A stretch of 64,000 nt of DNA from Paucibacter sp. Y2R2-4 (lineage in GTDB: Bacteria; Pseudomonadota; Gammaproteobacteria; Burkholderiales; Burkholderiaceae_C): positions 744,001 to 808,000 of the forward strand of contig NZ_JAJIRO010000001.1 in assembly GCF_025717535.1 (NCBI RefSeq), written 5' to 3'. Positions 7,264 through 15,389 of this stretch are shown here, in pieces. The notes under the pieces were generated by a model. It had not been told where the DNA came from and did no database searches. It saw only the letters and a program-made list of their open reading frames with translations. Every line of letters starts with the position of its first letter. The stretch's first letter is position 1. The translations under genes and the position numbers were made by a program.

Positions 7264-7641
7264 ATGGACGGCGGCAACTGGAAAGAGATGTTCAACGCGG
7301 CCTGTGAAGGCGATCTCGAATTGGTCCGCTACCACGTGAGGCGCGGCGTGGATGTCAATTACGCCCATCCCGAGTTTCTGTCCACACCCTTGGTGGCCAG
7401 TGCCTTGGCGTGGCAAGAAGAAATTGCCTTGTTTCTGCTCGACGCCGGCGCCAACCCCGACCTAGCGTCTGAGTTCGACGCATGCACGCCGCTGCAAGCG
7501 GCACGCCAAGCCAAGCTCAAGGTGCTGGCCGAGCGGCTGCTGCAAATGGGGGCGCAAGATGTGCCCCAAGAAAAAAGGGCCTCAGCGTGGAAGCTAGGCC
7601 CTTGGGTTCAGCGGATGTTCTCGGGCGCTCGATCCGCCTGA
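7264..7641 (+). CDS. Ankyrin-repeat protein
   Basis: 125 residues from ATG 7264. An earlier in-frame start at 7219 adds 15 unlikely residues. It shows at least three ankyrin units: NWKEMFNAACEGDLELVRYHVRRGVDVNYAHPE, TPLVASALAWQEEIALFLLDAGANPDLAS, and CTPLQAARQAKLKVLAERLLQMGAQD. Such small single-domain ankyrin proteins are protein-binding modules with unpredictable partners. No signal peptide was seen, so it is probably cytoplasmic. Its 3' end contains the rho-independent terminator of the convergent scoAB operon (7571-7602), so the two transcripts overlap. Confidence 0.8.
   Translation: MDGGNWKEMFNAACEGDLELVRYHVRRGVDVNYAHPEFLSTPLVASALAWQEEIALFLLDAGANPDLASEFDACTPLQAARQAKLKVLAERLLQMGAQDVPQEKRASAWKLGPWVQRMFSGARSA
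7571..7602 (-). terminator. Rho-independent terminator of scoAB, inside the ankyrin gene
   Basis: On the minus strand AAGGGCCTAGC and GCTGAGGCCCTT pair around a short loop and are followed by a run of six T including the stem end. It lies about 90 bases after the scoB stop and within codons 103-113 of the convergent ankyrin gene. Confidence 0.75.
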
Positions 7642-7690
7642 ACCGAGCCCCGCCCGAGGCGGTCAAAATCAGATCAAGTTCTGATCAAAC

Positions 7691-8329
7691 TCAAATCAGA
7701 GTCACGCCGGTCTTGCTCTGCACTTCTTCGCGCGTCACGCCTTCGGCCAATTCCACCAGCTTCAAGCCAGCGGGCGTCACATCCATCACCGCCAGGTCGG
7801 TGATGATGCGATTCACCACACCCACGCCGGTCAGCGGCAAGGTGCAGGCGGGCAAGATCTTCATATCGGTCGTGCCGTCTTTCTTGCGCGCCACATGCTC
7901 CATCAGCACGATCACGCGCTTGACGCCGGCCACCAAATCCATGGCGCCGCCCATGCCCTTGACCATCTTGCCGGGGATCATCCAGTTCGCCAGGTCGCCC
8001 TTCTCGCTGACCTGCATGGCGCCCAAGATGCTCAGATTGATCTTGCCGCCGCGAATCATCGCGAAGGACTCTTGGCTGCCAAAGATGGACGAGCCTGCAA
8101 TCGTGGTCACGGTTTGCTTGCCGGCATTGATGAGGTCGGCGTCCACCTGGTCTTCGGTCGGGAAAGGGCCAATGCCCAGCATGCCGTTTTCACTTTGCAG
8201 CCAGACTTCTTTGTCTGCCGGCACAAAGTTCGCCACCAGGGTCGGGATGCCGATGCCCAGGTTCACATAAAAGCCGTCTTCCAACTCTTGGGCAGCACGC
8301 GCCGCCATTTGGTCTTGTGTCCAGGCCAT
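7691..8329 (-). CDS. scoB: 3-oxoacid CoA-transferase subunit B
   Basis: 212 residues, the usual length of the beta subunit. The N-terminus [19 protein letters not shown] and the [10 protein letters not shown] motif place the catalytic glutamate at about residue 47; this Glu forms the CoA-thioester intermediate (known for family I CoA-transferases). Later blocks, [23 protein letters not shown] and [19 protein letters not shown], are typical of ScoB/PcaJ. With the A subunit it moves CoA from succinyl-CoA to acetoacetate or a related 3-oxoacid. The precise substrate (acetoacetate or 3-oxoadipate) cannot be separated by eye. It lies 65 bp after scoA on the same strand. Confidence 0.9.
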   Translation of the reverse strand: MAWTQDQMAARAAQELEDGFYVNLGIGIPTLVANFVPADKEVWLQSENGMLGIGPFPTEDQVDADLINAGKQTVTTIAGSSIFGSQESFAMIRGGKINLSILGAMQVSEKGDLANWMIPGKMVKGMGGAMDLVAGVKRVIVLMEHVARKKDGTTDMKILPACTLPLTGVGVVNRIITDLAVMDVTPAGLKLVELAEGVTREEVQSKTGVTLI

Positions 8330-8394
8330 GATCTTCTCTCCAGGTCGTTGAGGGCAGCGCTGCGTGTTTCAAGCGAGCGCTCTGCCCCACCAAA

Positions 8395-9090
8395 TTATTG
8401 GGAAATCGTGCGCTTCTCGATGCGCTTTTCCGGGTTCGCATTGACGACGATGCGGTGCACATAAATGCCCGGCAGGTGAACGGCGTCGGGATCGATCTCG
8501 CCCACTTCGACCAGCTGCTCCACTTCCACTACGGTGATCTTGCCGGCCATGGCGGCGGCCGGGTTGAAGTTGCGGGCGGTGCGACGGAAGACCAGATTGC
8601 CGCTCTTGTCGGCCTTCCAGGCCTTGACCAGGGCGACCTCAGGGCACAGCGCATGCTCGAGCACATAGGTGTGGCCATCAAACTCGCGCAGCTCCTTGCC
8701 CTCGGCCACGATGGTGCCCACGCCGGTGCGGGTGTAAAAGGCCGGGATGCCGGCGCCGCCAGCGCGCAGCTTCTCGGCCAGCGTGCCTTGCGGCGTGAAT
8801 TCAAGTTGCAACTCGCCGGCCAGGTATTGGCGCTCGAACTCTTTGTTCTCGCCCACATAGCTGGAGATCATCTTCTTGATCTGGCGGGTTTCCAGCAATT
8901 GGCCGAGGCCAAAGCCATCCACGCCGGCGTTGTTGGAGATGACCGTCAGGTCCTTGACCGCGCTGTCGCGCAGCGCCGCAATCAAAGCCTCGGGGATGCC
9001 GCAGAGGCCGAAACCGCCCACCGCCAGCAACTGCCCGTCTTTGACGATGCCCTGGAGCGCTTCGGCCGCGCTGGGGAATACCTTGTTCAT
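8395..9090 (-). CDS. scoA: 3-oxoacid CoA-transferase subunit A
   Basis: 231 residues. The start region (DGQLLAVGGFGLCGIPEALIAAL) carries the GGFGxCGxP CoA-binding signature of the alpha subunit. Further family blocks are ISNNAGVDGFGLGQLL, SYVGENKEFERQYLAGELQLEFTPQGTLAEKLRAGGAGIPAFYTRTGVGT, and the RNFNPAAAMAGK segment. It pairs with scoB downstream. It is divergent from a PAS-LuxR regulator at 9218, with a perfect inverted repeat in between, so this operon is likely controlled by that regulator (inference). Confidence 0.92.
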   Translation of the reverse strand: MNKVFPSAAEALQGIVKDGQLLAVGGFGLCGIPEALIAALRDSAVKDLTVISNNAGVDGFGLGQLLETRQIKKMISSYVGENKEFERQYLAGELQLEFTPQGTLAEKLRAGGAGIPAFYTRTGVGTIVAEGKELREFDGHTYVLEHALCPEVALVKAWKADKSGNLVFRRTARNFNPAAAMAGKITVVEVEQLVEVGEIDPDAVHLPGIYVHRIVVNANPEKRIEKRTISQ

Positions 9091-9131
9091 GCGTGAGTCT
9101 CCGTCAAGCCAAATGCAATCCGCGAAGCGTA

Positions 9132-9162
9132 CTACGTAATGCCTTAAGTAGTGATTACGTAG
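9132..9162. promoter_or_regulatory. Inverted repeat, probable operator between scoAB and the PAS-LuxR gene
   Basis: CTACGTAAT at 9132-9140 and ATTACGTAG at 9154-9162 form a perfect 9-bp inverted repeat with 13 bp between arms (22 bp centre to centre, about two helical turns). It lies 41 bp from the scoA start and 55 bp from the regulator start. Symmetry, spacing and position suggest a dimeric activator or repressor site; the bound protein is inferred to be the neighbouring LuxR-type regulator. Confidence 0.65.
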
Positions 9163-9217
9163 AATCGCCTAAAGCCTCTCGCCAAACTCCTCGCCTCCCG
9201 ACGCTGGCCCACGACCG

Positions 9218-9763
9218 ATGAACCTGGACTACCGCAGCGCCTTCGATCTGGCCCCCATCGGCTTGGTGATCTCGGCCCGCCGTTTGATCGTGGACTGCAA
9301 CCAGCAATTGCTAAGCATGTTTGCGGCCAGCCGTGAGCAATTGATCGGTCAGAGCTTCGAAGTGCTCTACCCCAGCCCGGCCGAGTTTGAGCGCACCGGG
9401 GAGCGCATTGCCGCCCGCCTCGATGCGCAGGGCTTTTATGCCGACGAGCGGGTGATGAAGCGGCTAGCTTCGGCGCAGCTGTTTTGGTGCCATGTGTCCG
9501 GCCGCGCGCTGAACCCGGCGGACCCCCATGCCGAGGGGATTTGGAGTTTTGAAGACCTGTCGGCCCACCGTCAGCTGAAGGCCGAGCTGACCCCGCGCGA
9601 GCGCGAAATTGCCGCTTTGCTGATCGAGGGCCTGACCAGCAAATTGATCGGACGCCGCCTGGGCGTGAGCCCCCGCACCGTCGATGTCTACCGCGGCCGC
9701 TTGATGAAAAAGTACGGCGCCGCGTCAACGCCGGAGCTGATCCACAAACTTTTGAGCGTCTGA
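9218..9763 (+). CDS. PAS domain LuxR-type transcriptional regulator
   Basis: 181 residues. Residues 5-115 form a PAS domain (FDLAPIGLVISARRLIVDCNQQLLSMFAASREQLIGQSF). Residues 125-180 form a GerE/LuxR helix-turn-helix: LTPREREIAALLIEGLTSKLIGRRLGVSPRTVDVYRGRLMKKYGA. There is no receiver domain, so it probably senses a ligand or redox signal through PAS. It is divergent from scoAB, with the 9132-9162 inverted repeat between, which suggests control of ketone-body or short-chain acid metabolism. Confidence 0.88.
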   Translation: MNLDYRSAFDLAPIGLVISARRLIVDCNQQLLSMFAASREQLIGQSFEVLYPSPAEFERTGERIAARLDAQGFYADERVMKRLASAQLFWCHVSGRALNPADPHAEGIWSFEDLSAHRQLKAELTPREREIAALLIEGLTSKLIGRRLGVSPRTVDVYRGRLMKKYGAASTPELIHKLLSV

Positions 9764-9769
9764 GCCTGC

Positions 9770-9988
9770 TCAGTAATGCGGCGGTAGATCGTCCCGCAGA
9801 CTGCGAAACGCCGGGCCGCCGGCCTCGGGCATTTGTTGGCGCAGCGCCGCCACCTCGCGCCGCAAGGCATCGATCTGGTCTTGCTGGCGGGTGATGATTT
9901 GATTGAGCTGGTCGAGCAAGTCTTCGCTGAAGGAGGCCTTGATCTCTAAATCGATCAGGCGTTGCTCGGTGTCGGGAGTGGAATTCAT
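9770..9988 (-). CDS. slyX: SlyX family protein
   Basis: 72 residues from ATG 9988; another in-frame ATG at 10006 is possible. The chain is one amphipathic helix with heptad-like spacing: RLIDLEIKASFSEDLLDQLNQIITRQQDQIDALRREVAALRQQ. It ends in the conserved short tail DDLPPHY. This is the SlyX pattern in length, coiled coil and C-terminal PPHY. The function of SlyX is poorly known; it was named for its location next to slyD in enterobacteria. Here it converges with the PAS-LuxR gene. Confidence 0.88.
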   Translation of the reverse strand: MNSTPDTEQRLIDLEIKASFSEDLLDQLNQIITRQQDQIDALRREVAALRQQMPEAGGPAFRSLRDDLPPHY

Positions 9989-10095
9989 GCCCGTATTGGA
10001 CTGCATCTTGAAGCGCGTCCGCCAATCGAATCGCCTCGGCCCGAAGGGCAGCCCCTGGCTCTTGCCTACAATTCAGCCTGACCCTGACCCCGAAC

Positions 10096-10944
10096 ATGAA
10101 CGCAACTCTTCCCGTCCTGAACATCTCGTCCTATAAATTCGTCAGCCTGCCGGACTGTGCAGCGCTGCGCGAAACGCTCTATCAGCGCGCGCTGGACCTG
10201 GAGCTCAAGGGCACGGTCTTGCTGGCCGAGGAAGGCATCAATCTCTTTCTGGCCGGCAGCGGCGAAGCGGTGAACGCCTGGGTCGACGCACTCCGTCAAG
10301 ACCCGCGCTTTGCTGACCTGGCGCCCAAAGAGAGTTGGAGCGAGAGCACACCGTTTCGCAAACTGCTGGTCAAGGTCAAGAACGAAATCATCCGCATGAA
10401 CCACCCAGCGATCCGGCCCGATGCGCAGCCGCGTGCGCCGGCCCTGCCGGCGGTGACGCTGGCACGCTGGCTGGAACAAGGCCATGACGACGAGGGCCGC
10501 CCGGTGGTGACGCTGGACACCCGCAATGCCTTCGAGGTGGACTACGGCACTTTTGAAGGTGCGATCGACTGGCGCATTGCCAAGTTCAGCGAATTCCCCC
10601 AGGCCGTGCAAGCACACCGCGAAGAACTGATGGGCAAGACGGTGGTGAGCTTTTGCACCGGCGGCATCCGCTGCGAAAAGGCCGCTATCTATTTGCAGCA
10701 ACAAGGTCTGGACGGCCCGGTCTACCAGCTCGAAGGCGGCATCCTCAAATACTTCGAGGAAACCGGCGGCCCGCACTACCAAGGCAGCTGCTTTGTGTTT
10801 GACGAGCGCGAAGCCCTGGACGCCGGCTTGCACGCCGCCAGCGAGATCCAGCGCCCGGCCAGCGAGGCGCACCGGGCCAAGCCGAACCGCACGACAGAAA
10901 GCACGACAGAAAGCACGACAGAAAGCAAGGTCAGCGCCGGATGA
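10096..10944 (+). CDS. trhO: tRNA uridine(34) hydroxylase, rhodanese family
   Basis: 282 residues. The N-terminal acylphosphatase-like half is visible in YKFVSLPDCAALRETLYQRALDLELKGTVLLAEEGINLFLAGS. It is followed by a rhodanese domain with the active-site loop VVSFCTGGIRCEKAA, where the first Cys is the catalytic residue. The continuation YQLEGGILKYFEE is typical of the TrhO/YceA (UPF0176) family, which hydroxylates wobble uridine of certain tRNAs (known). The C-terminal 25 residues are low complexity and contain three exact 12-bp repeats. The stop overlaps the ATG of the next gene by 4 bp. Confidence 0.9.
   Translation: MNATLPVLNISSYKFVSLPDCAALRETLYQRALDLELKGTVLLAEEGINLFLAGSGEAVNAWVDALRQDPRFADLAPKESWSESTPFRKLLVKVKNEIIRMNHPAIRPDAQPRAPALPAVTLARWLEQGHDDEGRPVVTLDTRNAFEVDYGTFEGAIDWRIAKFSEFPQAVQAHREELMGKTVVSFCTGGIRCEKAAIYLQQQGLDGPVYQLEGGILKYFEETGGPHYQGSCFVFDEREALDAGLHAASEIQRPASEAHRAKPNRTTESTTESTTESKVSAG
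10891..10926 (+). repeat. Three exact 12-bp tandem repeats in the trhO tail
   Basis: ACGACAGAAAGC is repeated three times without mismatch and encodes TTES three times near the trhO C-terminus. It is in frame and lies beyond the conserved domains, so repeat-number change should be tolerated. Confidence 0.9.
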
Positions 10945-11912
10945 GTGGGCGACGAAGCCTGGCCCTGCCGGACCTGCTGCTGCGCCTGCTGGGCGTCTTG
11001 CTGCTGGCTGCGGCCCTGGGCTTTGCGGCCACCAAGGCCGAAGACCGAACCCTGGAAAGCCTTTTGCCGCTATGGGCGCCGCCGCCCTCCGAGTTCATCG
11101 ACCTGAAGGGTCAGCTGGTGCATGTGCGCGACCAGGGCCCGGCTGACGACCCGCTGCCCATCGTGCTCATCCATGGCACTTCGGCCAGCTTGCACACCTG
11201 GAAAGGCTGGGTGGCGGAGCTGAGCAAAAGCCGCCGCGTCATCAGCTTCGACCTGCCCGGCTTTGGTCTGACTGGCCCGGCGGTCAGCGGCGACTACAGC
11301 ATCGAGGCCTACAGCGCCTTTGTCAGCCAGCTGCTGGCGCATTTGAAAGTGCAGCGCGCAGTGCTGGCCGGCAATTCGCTGGGCGGCGAAGTGGCCTGGA
11401 CGGTGGCGGCCGACCGTCCCGAGCTGGCTGCCGGCCTGGTTTTGGTCGATGCCAGTGGCTATGACTTCAAACCCGAGGCGGTGCCGCTGGGCTTTTATAT
11501 GGCTCGGCTGCCGGGCGCGAGTTGGCTGAGCCATTACCTACTGCCGCGCCAGGTGGTGGCCGCCAGTGTGCGCAGTGTTTATGGCGACCCCGCCAAAGTC
11601 TCGCCCGAGCTGATTGACCGTTACTTTGAACTCACCCTGCGGGCCGGCAACCGCAAAGCCTTGAGCCAACGCCTGGAGCAAATGCAGTTCGGCAACCATG
11701 TCGACCGGATCAAGCAGCTGCGCTTGCCCACCTTGATTTTGTGGGGCGAACGCGACCGTTTGATCCCGCCGGTGAACGGCCAGGCCTTCGCCCGCGATAT
11801 TGCCGGCAGCCAGCTACACACCCTGCCCGGCCTGGGCCATGTGCCGCATGAAGAAGATCCGGTCGCCAGCCTGGCGCCGGTGCAAGCGTTTCTGACTACG
11901 CTCAAACCCTAG
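10941..11912 (+). CDS. Alpha/beta hydrolase, membrane anchored
   Basis: 323 residues. An N-terminal hydrophobic segment (LLLRLLGVLLLAAALGFAA) would anchor or export the protein. The hydrolase domain has the oxyanion region IVLIHGTSAS, the nucleophile elbow GNSLGG (Ser), the acid ILWGERDRLIPP and the histidine in LPGLGHVPHEEDP. This is the classical order Ser-Asp-His. The substrate is unknown; similarity in style is to esterases or epoxide-hydrolase-like enzymes. The start codon overlaps the stop of trhO (ATGA), indicating translational coupling. Confidence 0.87.
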   Translation: MSGRRSLALPDLLLRLLGVLLLAAALGFAATKAEDRTLESLLPLWAPPPSEFIDLKGQLVHVRDQGPADDPLPIVLIHGTSASLHTWKGWVAELSKSRRVISFDLPGFGLTGPAVSGDYSIEAYSAFVSQLLAHLKVQRAVLAGNSLGGEVAWTVAADRPELAAGLVLVDASGYDFKPEAVPLGFYMARLPGASWLSHYLLPRQVVAASVRSVYGDPAKVSPELIDRYFELTLRAGNRKALSQRLEQMQFGNHVDRIKQLRLPTLILWGERDRLIPPVNGQAFARDIAGSQLHTLPGLGHVPHEEDPVASLAPVQAFLTTLKP

Positions 11913-11983
11913 GTGCCGAGGCTTCGCATCCATAGCAAGATGCTTGCTTCGGTTTCATTACTCACCACTTCCCTGGAGATGCC

Positions 11984-12769
11984 ATGCAAAAACGTCAACT
12001 GATTGCCCTGATCGCCCTCGGCTGCAGCGCCCTCGCCGCTCAAGCCCAGGCCCCGGAATGGAAGAAGATCCGCATTGGCGTTGAAGGCGCCTACCCTCCC
12101 TTCTCTGAAGTCGGCGCCGACGGCAAGCTCAAGGGCTTCGAAATCGACCTGGCCCTGGCTTATTGCGCCGAGATGAAGGCCGAGTGCACCCTGGTGCAAC
12201 AAGACTTCGACGGTTTGATCCCCGCCCTGCAAGCCAAGAAGGTCGACGCCATCATCGCCTCGGTGTCCATCACCGACGAGCGCAAGAAGACCATCGCCTT
12301 CTCCAACGCCTACTACAACACCCCCGCCAAGTTCGCCGGCAAGGCCGACGCCAAGCTGGACTTCTCGCCCGCCGGCCTGAAGGGCAAGAAGATCGGTGTG
12401 CAGCGCGCCACCATCCATGAAAAATTCGCCGCCGCGATGTTCAAGCAAAGCGAGATCGTTCGCTACGCCACCCAAGACCAGGCCTTTTTGGACCTGAAGT
12501 CGGGCCGCATCGAACTGACCCTGGCTGACCTGGTGGCCATCGACCAAGGCTTTCTGAGCAAGCCCGAAGGCAAGGGCTTCGCCGCCATTGGCCCGAACTA
12601 CGACGATGTGAAGTACTTCGGTACCGGCTCGGGCGTGGGCATGCGCAAGGCCGACGATAAGACCCTGGGCAAGAAGTTCAATGACGCGATTGCTGCTGTG
12701 TCCGCCAACGGCACGTTCAAGAAGCTCAATGACAAGTACTTCCCTTACGACATCGCTCCGAAGAAATAA
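11984..12769 (+). CDS. ABC transporter substrate-binding protein, polar amino acid type
   Basis: 261 residues with a signal peptide (MQKRQLIALIALGCSALAAQAQA). The mature protein is a SBP_bac_3 domain: IRIGVEGAYPPFSEVGADGKLKGFEIDLALAYCAEM, then DFDGLIPALQAKKVDAIIASVSITDERKKTIAFSNAYY. These are the ligand-binding blocks of lysine/arginine/ornithine and histidine binding proteins. The exact ligand is not readable. It is the first gene of a five-gene operon with two permeases, a deacylase and an ATPase, on one strand with small gaps. Confidence 0.92.
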   Translation: MQKRQLIALIALGCSALAAQAQAPEWKKIRIGVEGAYPPFSEVGADGKLKGFEIDLALAYCAEMKAECTLVQQDFDGLIPALQAKKVDAIIASVSITDERKKTIAFSNAYYNTPAKFAGKADAKLDFSPAGLKGKKIGVQRATIHEKFAAAMFKQSEIVRYATQDQAFLDLKSGRIELTLADLVAIDQGFLSKPEGKGFAAIGPNYDDVKYFGTGSGVGMRKADDKTLGKKFNDAIAAVSANGTFKKLNDKYFPYDIAPKK

Positions 12770-12775
12770 GACCTG

Positions 12776-13480
12776 ATGGCTTTGCAAGGACTGTTGATTG
12801 ACTTCCTGCCCAGCCTGCTGGAGGGTGCTGGGGTCACGCTGAGCGTGGCCCTGGCCTCTTTGGCCATGGCGATGACGCTGGGACTGATGGGCGCGATGGC
12901 CAAGCTGTCGAAGTGGCGTTTCGCCCGTGCCCTCGCTTACACCTACACCACGCTGATCCGCGGGGTGCCCGACCTGGTGCTGATGCTGCTGATCTTCTAC
13001 GGCGGCCAAGTGGCGGTGAACACCATCGCGACCAGCCTGGGCCACGACGAGTACATCGACATCAACCCCTATGTCGCCGGTGTGCTGACGATTGGCTTCA
13101 TCTTCGGCGCCTATCTGACCGAAGCCTTCCGCGGCGCCTTTTTGGCCGTGCCGCCGGGGCAGCGGGAAGCCGGCCTGGCTTACGGCCTGACGCCTTGGCA
13201 GATTGCCTGGCGCATCACCTGGCCGCAGATGTTCCGTCACGCGCTGCCGGGCCTGTCGAACAACTGGCTGGTGCTGATCAAGAGCACCGCCATCGTGTCG
13301 GTGATCGGTCTTTCTGACCTGATGACGCGCGGCCAGCAAGCCGCCGGGTCCACCCGCGAGCCCTTTGTCTTCTATCTGGCGGTGGCACTGATTTACCTGC
13401 TCTTCACCACCGCCAGTGAGTTCCTCTTCAACTGGCTGGAGAAGCGCTTCTCGACCGGCGTGCGAAAGAGTGCTTTATGA
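12776..13480 (+). CDS. Polar amino-acid ABC transporter permease (HisQ/ArtQ type)
   Basis: 234 residues with five membrane segments. It starts six bases after the binding-protein stop. The loop EAFRGAFLAVPPGQREAGLAYGLTPWQIAWRITWPQMFRHALPGLSNNW is the cytoplasmic EAA motif that contacts the ATPase. TLIRGVPDLVLMLLIFYGG is the HEQ/HisQ-type signature. It forms a heterodimer with the next permease. It overlaps that gene by 4 bp. Confidence 0.92.
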   Translation: MALQGLLIDFLPSLLEGAGVTLSVALASLAMAMTLGLMGAMAKLSKWRFARALAYTYTTLIRGVPDLVLMLLIFYGGQVAVNTIATSLGHDEYIDINPYVAGVLTIGFIFGAYLTEAFRGAFLAVPPGQREAGLAYGLTPWQIAWRITWPQMFRHALPGLSNNWLVLIKSTAIVSVIGLSDLMTRGQQAAGSTREPFVFYLAVALIYLLFTTASEFLFNWLEKRFSTGVRKSAL

Positions 13481-14172
13481 ATTTCGAAGCCATTGTTGAG
13501 AACCTACCGCTCTATCTGGACGGCGCGCTGGCAACCTTTGAGTTGCTGGTGATCTCGCTTGTTTTGGGCCTTTTGTTTGCCGTGCCGCTGGGCGTTTTGC
13601 GCAGCTTGAGCGGCGGCTGGGGCGGCATGGTGTCGCGCCTGATCTGGGTCTACACCTATGTGTTCCGCGGCACACCGATGCTGGTGCAGCTGTTTCTGAT
13701 TTATTACGGCCTGGCCCAGTTCGAAGCGGTGCGCGAGAGTGTGTTTTGGCCTTATCTGAGTTCGGCTTGGTTCTGCGCCTGCCTGAGCTTTGTCTTGAAC
13801 ACCTGCGCCTACACCACCGAAATCATTGCCGGCGCCATCAAGGCGCTGCCGGCCGGTGAGATCGAAGCCGCCAAGGCCATCGGCATGAGCCGCTGGGTGA
13901 TGTTTCGCCGCATCATCTTGCCCTCGGCCCTGCGCCGCTCGCTGCCGGCCTATAGCAATGAAGCCATCTTCATGCTGCACGGCACCTCGCTGGCCAGCAT
14001 CGTCACCATCTTGGACCTGACCGGCGCGGCGCGCCAAGTCAACTCCACCTATTACATCCCTTTCGAGGCCTTCATCACCGCGGCGGTCTTCTACTTCCTG
14101 ATGACCTTGACCCTGGTGGGCCTGTTCCACAAGGCCGAAGCCCGCTGGCTCAAGCCCTTGATGCCGCGCTGA
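13477..14172 (+). CDS. Polar amino-acid ABC transporter permease (HisM/ArtM type)
   Basis: 231 residues and five membrane segments. YVFRGTPMLVQLFLIYYGLAQF is the typical HisM/ArtM motif, and TTEIIAGAIKALPAGEIEAAKAIGMSRWVMFRRIILPSALRRSLPAYSNEAI is the EAA loop. The ATG overlaps the stop of the first permease, so the pair is translationally coupled. It is the second half of the membrane channel of this importer. Confidence 0.92.
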   Translation: MNFEAIVENLPLYLDGALATFELLVISLVLGLLFAVPLGVLRSLSGGWGGMVSRLIWVYTYVFRGTPMLVQLFLIYYGLAQFEAVRESVFWPYLSSAWFCACLSFVLNTCAYTTEIIAGAIKALPAGEIEAAKAIGMSRWVMFRRIILPSALRRSLPAYSNEAIFMLHGTSLASIVTILDLTGAARQVNSTYYIPFEAFITAAVFYFLMTLTLVGLFHKAEARWLKPLMPR

Positions 14173-14249
14173 TCCGCCGGCCCTGCGCTGCCCACCTGAG
14201 CAAGAGCTTTCAAGGCAGCGCTGCCGCACCGACCTGACACCCGTTCTCG

Positions 14250-15377
14250 ATGCAAATCCAACACCACCCCCTGATCTCCCCCGCCCCCGGCACGCAGCGC
14301 GAGCTGATCTCGCTGCACTACGGCAAGCCCGGCGGTAAAAAGGCCTATATCCAAGCCTCGCTGCATGCCGATGAATTGCCCGGCATGCTGGTGGCCCACC
14401 ATTTGCGCCAAAAACTGCAGGCGCTGGAAGATGCCGGCCGCATCGACGGCGAGATCATCTTGGTGCCGGTGGCCAACCCGATTGGCCTATCGCAGTACGC
14501 GCTGCACATGCACCTGGGTCGCTTTGAGTCCACCACCGGCGAAAACTTCAATCGCCATTACCCGGACCAAATCGAAGCCGCCGCCTTGGCGGCTGAAGCC
14601 GAGCTGGGGCCGGACGCTGAAGCTAACGTCAAAATCTTGCGGCGCGAACTGGTCAAGGCCATCACCGCCGCACCGGTGGACACCGAACTGAAGTCGCTGC
14701 GCCGCCTCTTGATGCTGATGTCTTGCGACGCCGACATCGTGCTCGACCTGCATTGCGATGCCCAGGCCGTCATGCATCTCTACACCGAGACGCCCTGCTG
14801 GCCCGAGTGCGAAGCGCTGTCCAACTATCTGGGCTCGCGCGTCACCCTCTTGGCGCAGGACTCGGGCGACAACCCTTTCGACGAGGCCTGCTCGCAGGTT
14901 TGGTGGAAATGGGACAAGCGCTTTTCGGAGCGTTTCCCCGGTCGCTTCCCCATTCCGCAAGCCTGTTTGGCCGTGACGGTGGAGTTGCGCGGTGCTGCCG
15001 ATGTGGAGCATGGTCTGGCCGAGCCCGACGCGCAAAACATCATCGACTTCTTGAACTACCGCGGCCTGATCAGCGGCCCGGCCCCGGCCATGCCGGCTGC
15101 GGTGGGCGACGCCCGCCCGCTGGCCGGCTGTATGCCCATCAAGGCCGAGACCGCGGGCGTCTTGACCTTTTTGCGCCAAGCGGGCGAAACCGTGGCGGCC
15201 GGCGATGTGCTGGCCCATGTGATCTGCCCCTTCAGCGGCAGCGTCACCGAGCTGAAAAGCCCGGTCGATGGCCTGTTCTTTGCCCGCGACTTTGTTCGCT
15301 TCGCCACCGCTGGCATGAGAATCGCCAAGGTCGCCGGCCTGCAAGCCACCCGCACCGGCAAATTGCTGGGCGCCTGA
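14250..15377 (+). CDS. Succinylglutamate desuccinylase/aspartoacylase family protein
   Basis: 375 residues. Zinc-carboxypeptidase-like motifs are present: SLHADELPGMLVAHHL (His and Glu ligands) and DIVLDLHCDAQAVMHLY (second His region), then CLAVTVELRGAADVEHG. The C-terminal 80 residues (MPIKAETAGVLTFLRQAGETVAAGDVLAHV) resemble a barrel-sandwich domain found at the end of many family members. Family enzymes remove acyl groups from N-acyl amino acids. The gene is embedded between the permease and ATPase genes, so the imported solute is probably an N-acylated or otherwise blocked amino acid processed in the cytoplasm (inference). Confidence 0.85.
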   Translation: MQIQHHPLISPAPGTQRELISLHYGKPGGKKAYIQASLHADELPGMLVAHHLRQKLQALEDAGRIDGEIILVPVANPIGLSQYALHMHLGRFESTTGENFNRHYPDQIEAAALAAEAELGPDAEANVKILRRELVKAITAAPVDTELKSLRRLLMLMSCDADIVLDLHCDAQAVMHLYTETPCWPECEALSNYLGSRVTLLAQDSGDNPFDEACSQVWWKWDKRFSERFPGRFPIPQACLAVTVELRGAADVEHGLAEPDAQNIIDFLNYRGLISGPAPAMPAAVGDARPLAGCMPIKAETAGVLTFLRQAGETVAAGDVLAHVICPFSGSVTELKSPVDGLFFARDFVRFATAGMRIAKVAGLQATRTGKLLGA

Positions 15378-15389
15378 GAGAGTTGAGCC

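Noticed and set aside
10891-10926. Possible CRISPR-like repeat
   Set aside because: The units are contiguous 12-bp coding repeats without spacers.
11909-13339. 476-codon open frame on the minus strand
   Set aside because: It lies opposite the amino-acid ABC genes, whose motifs are clear. Its His/Gln/Gly-rich composition is typical of antisense shadows in GC-rich DNA.
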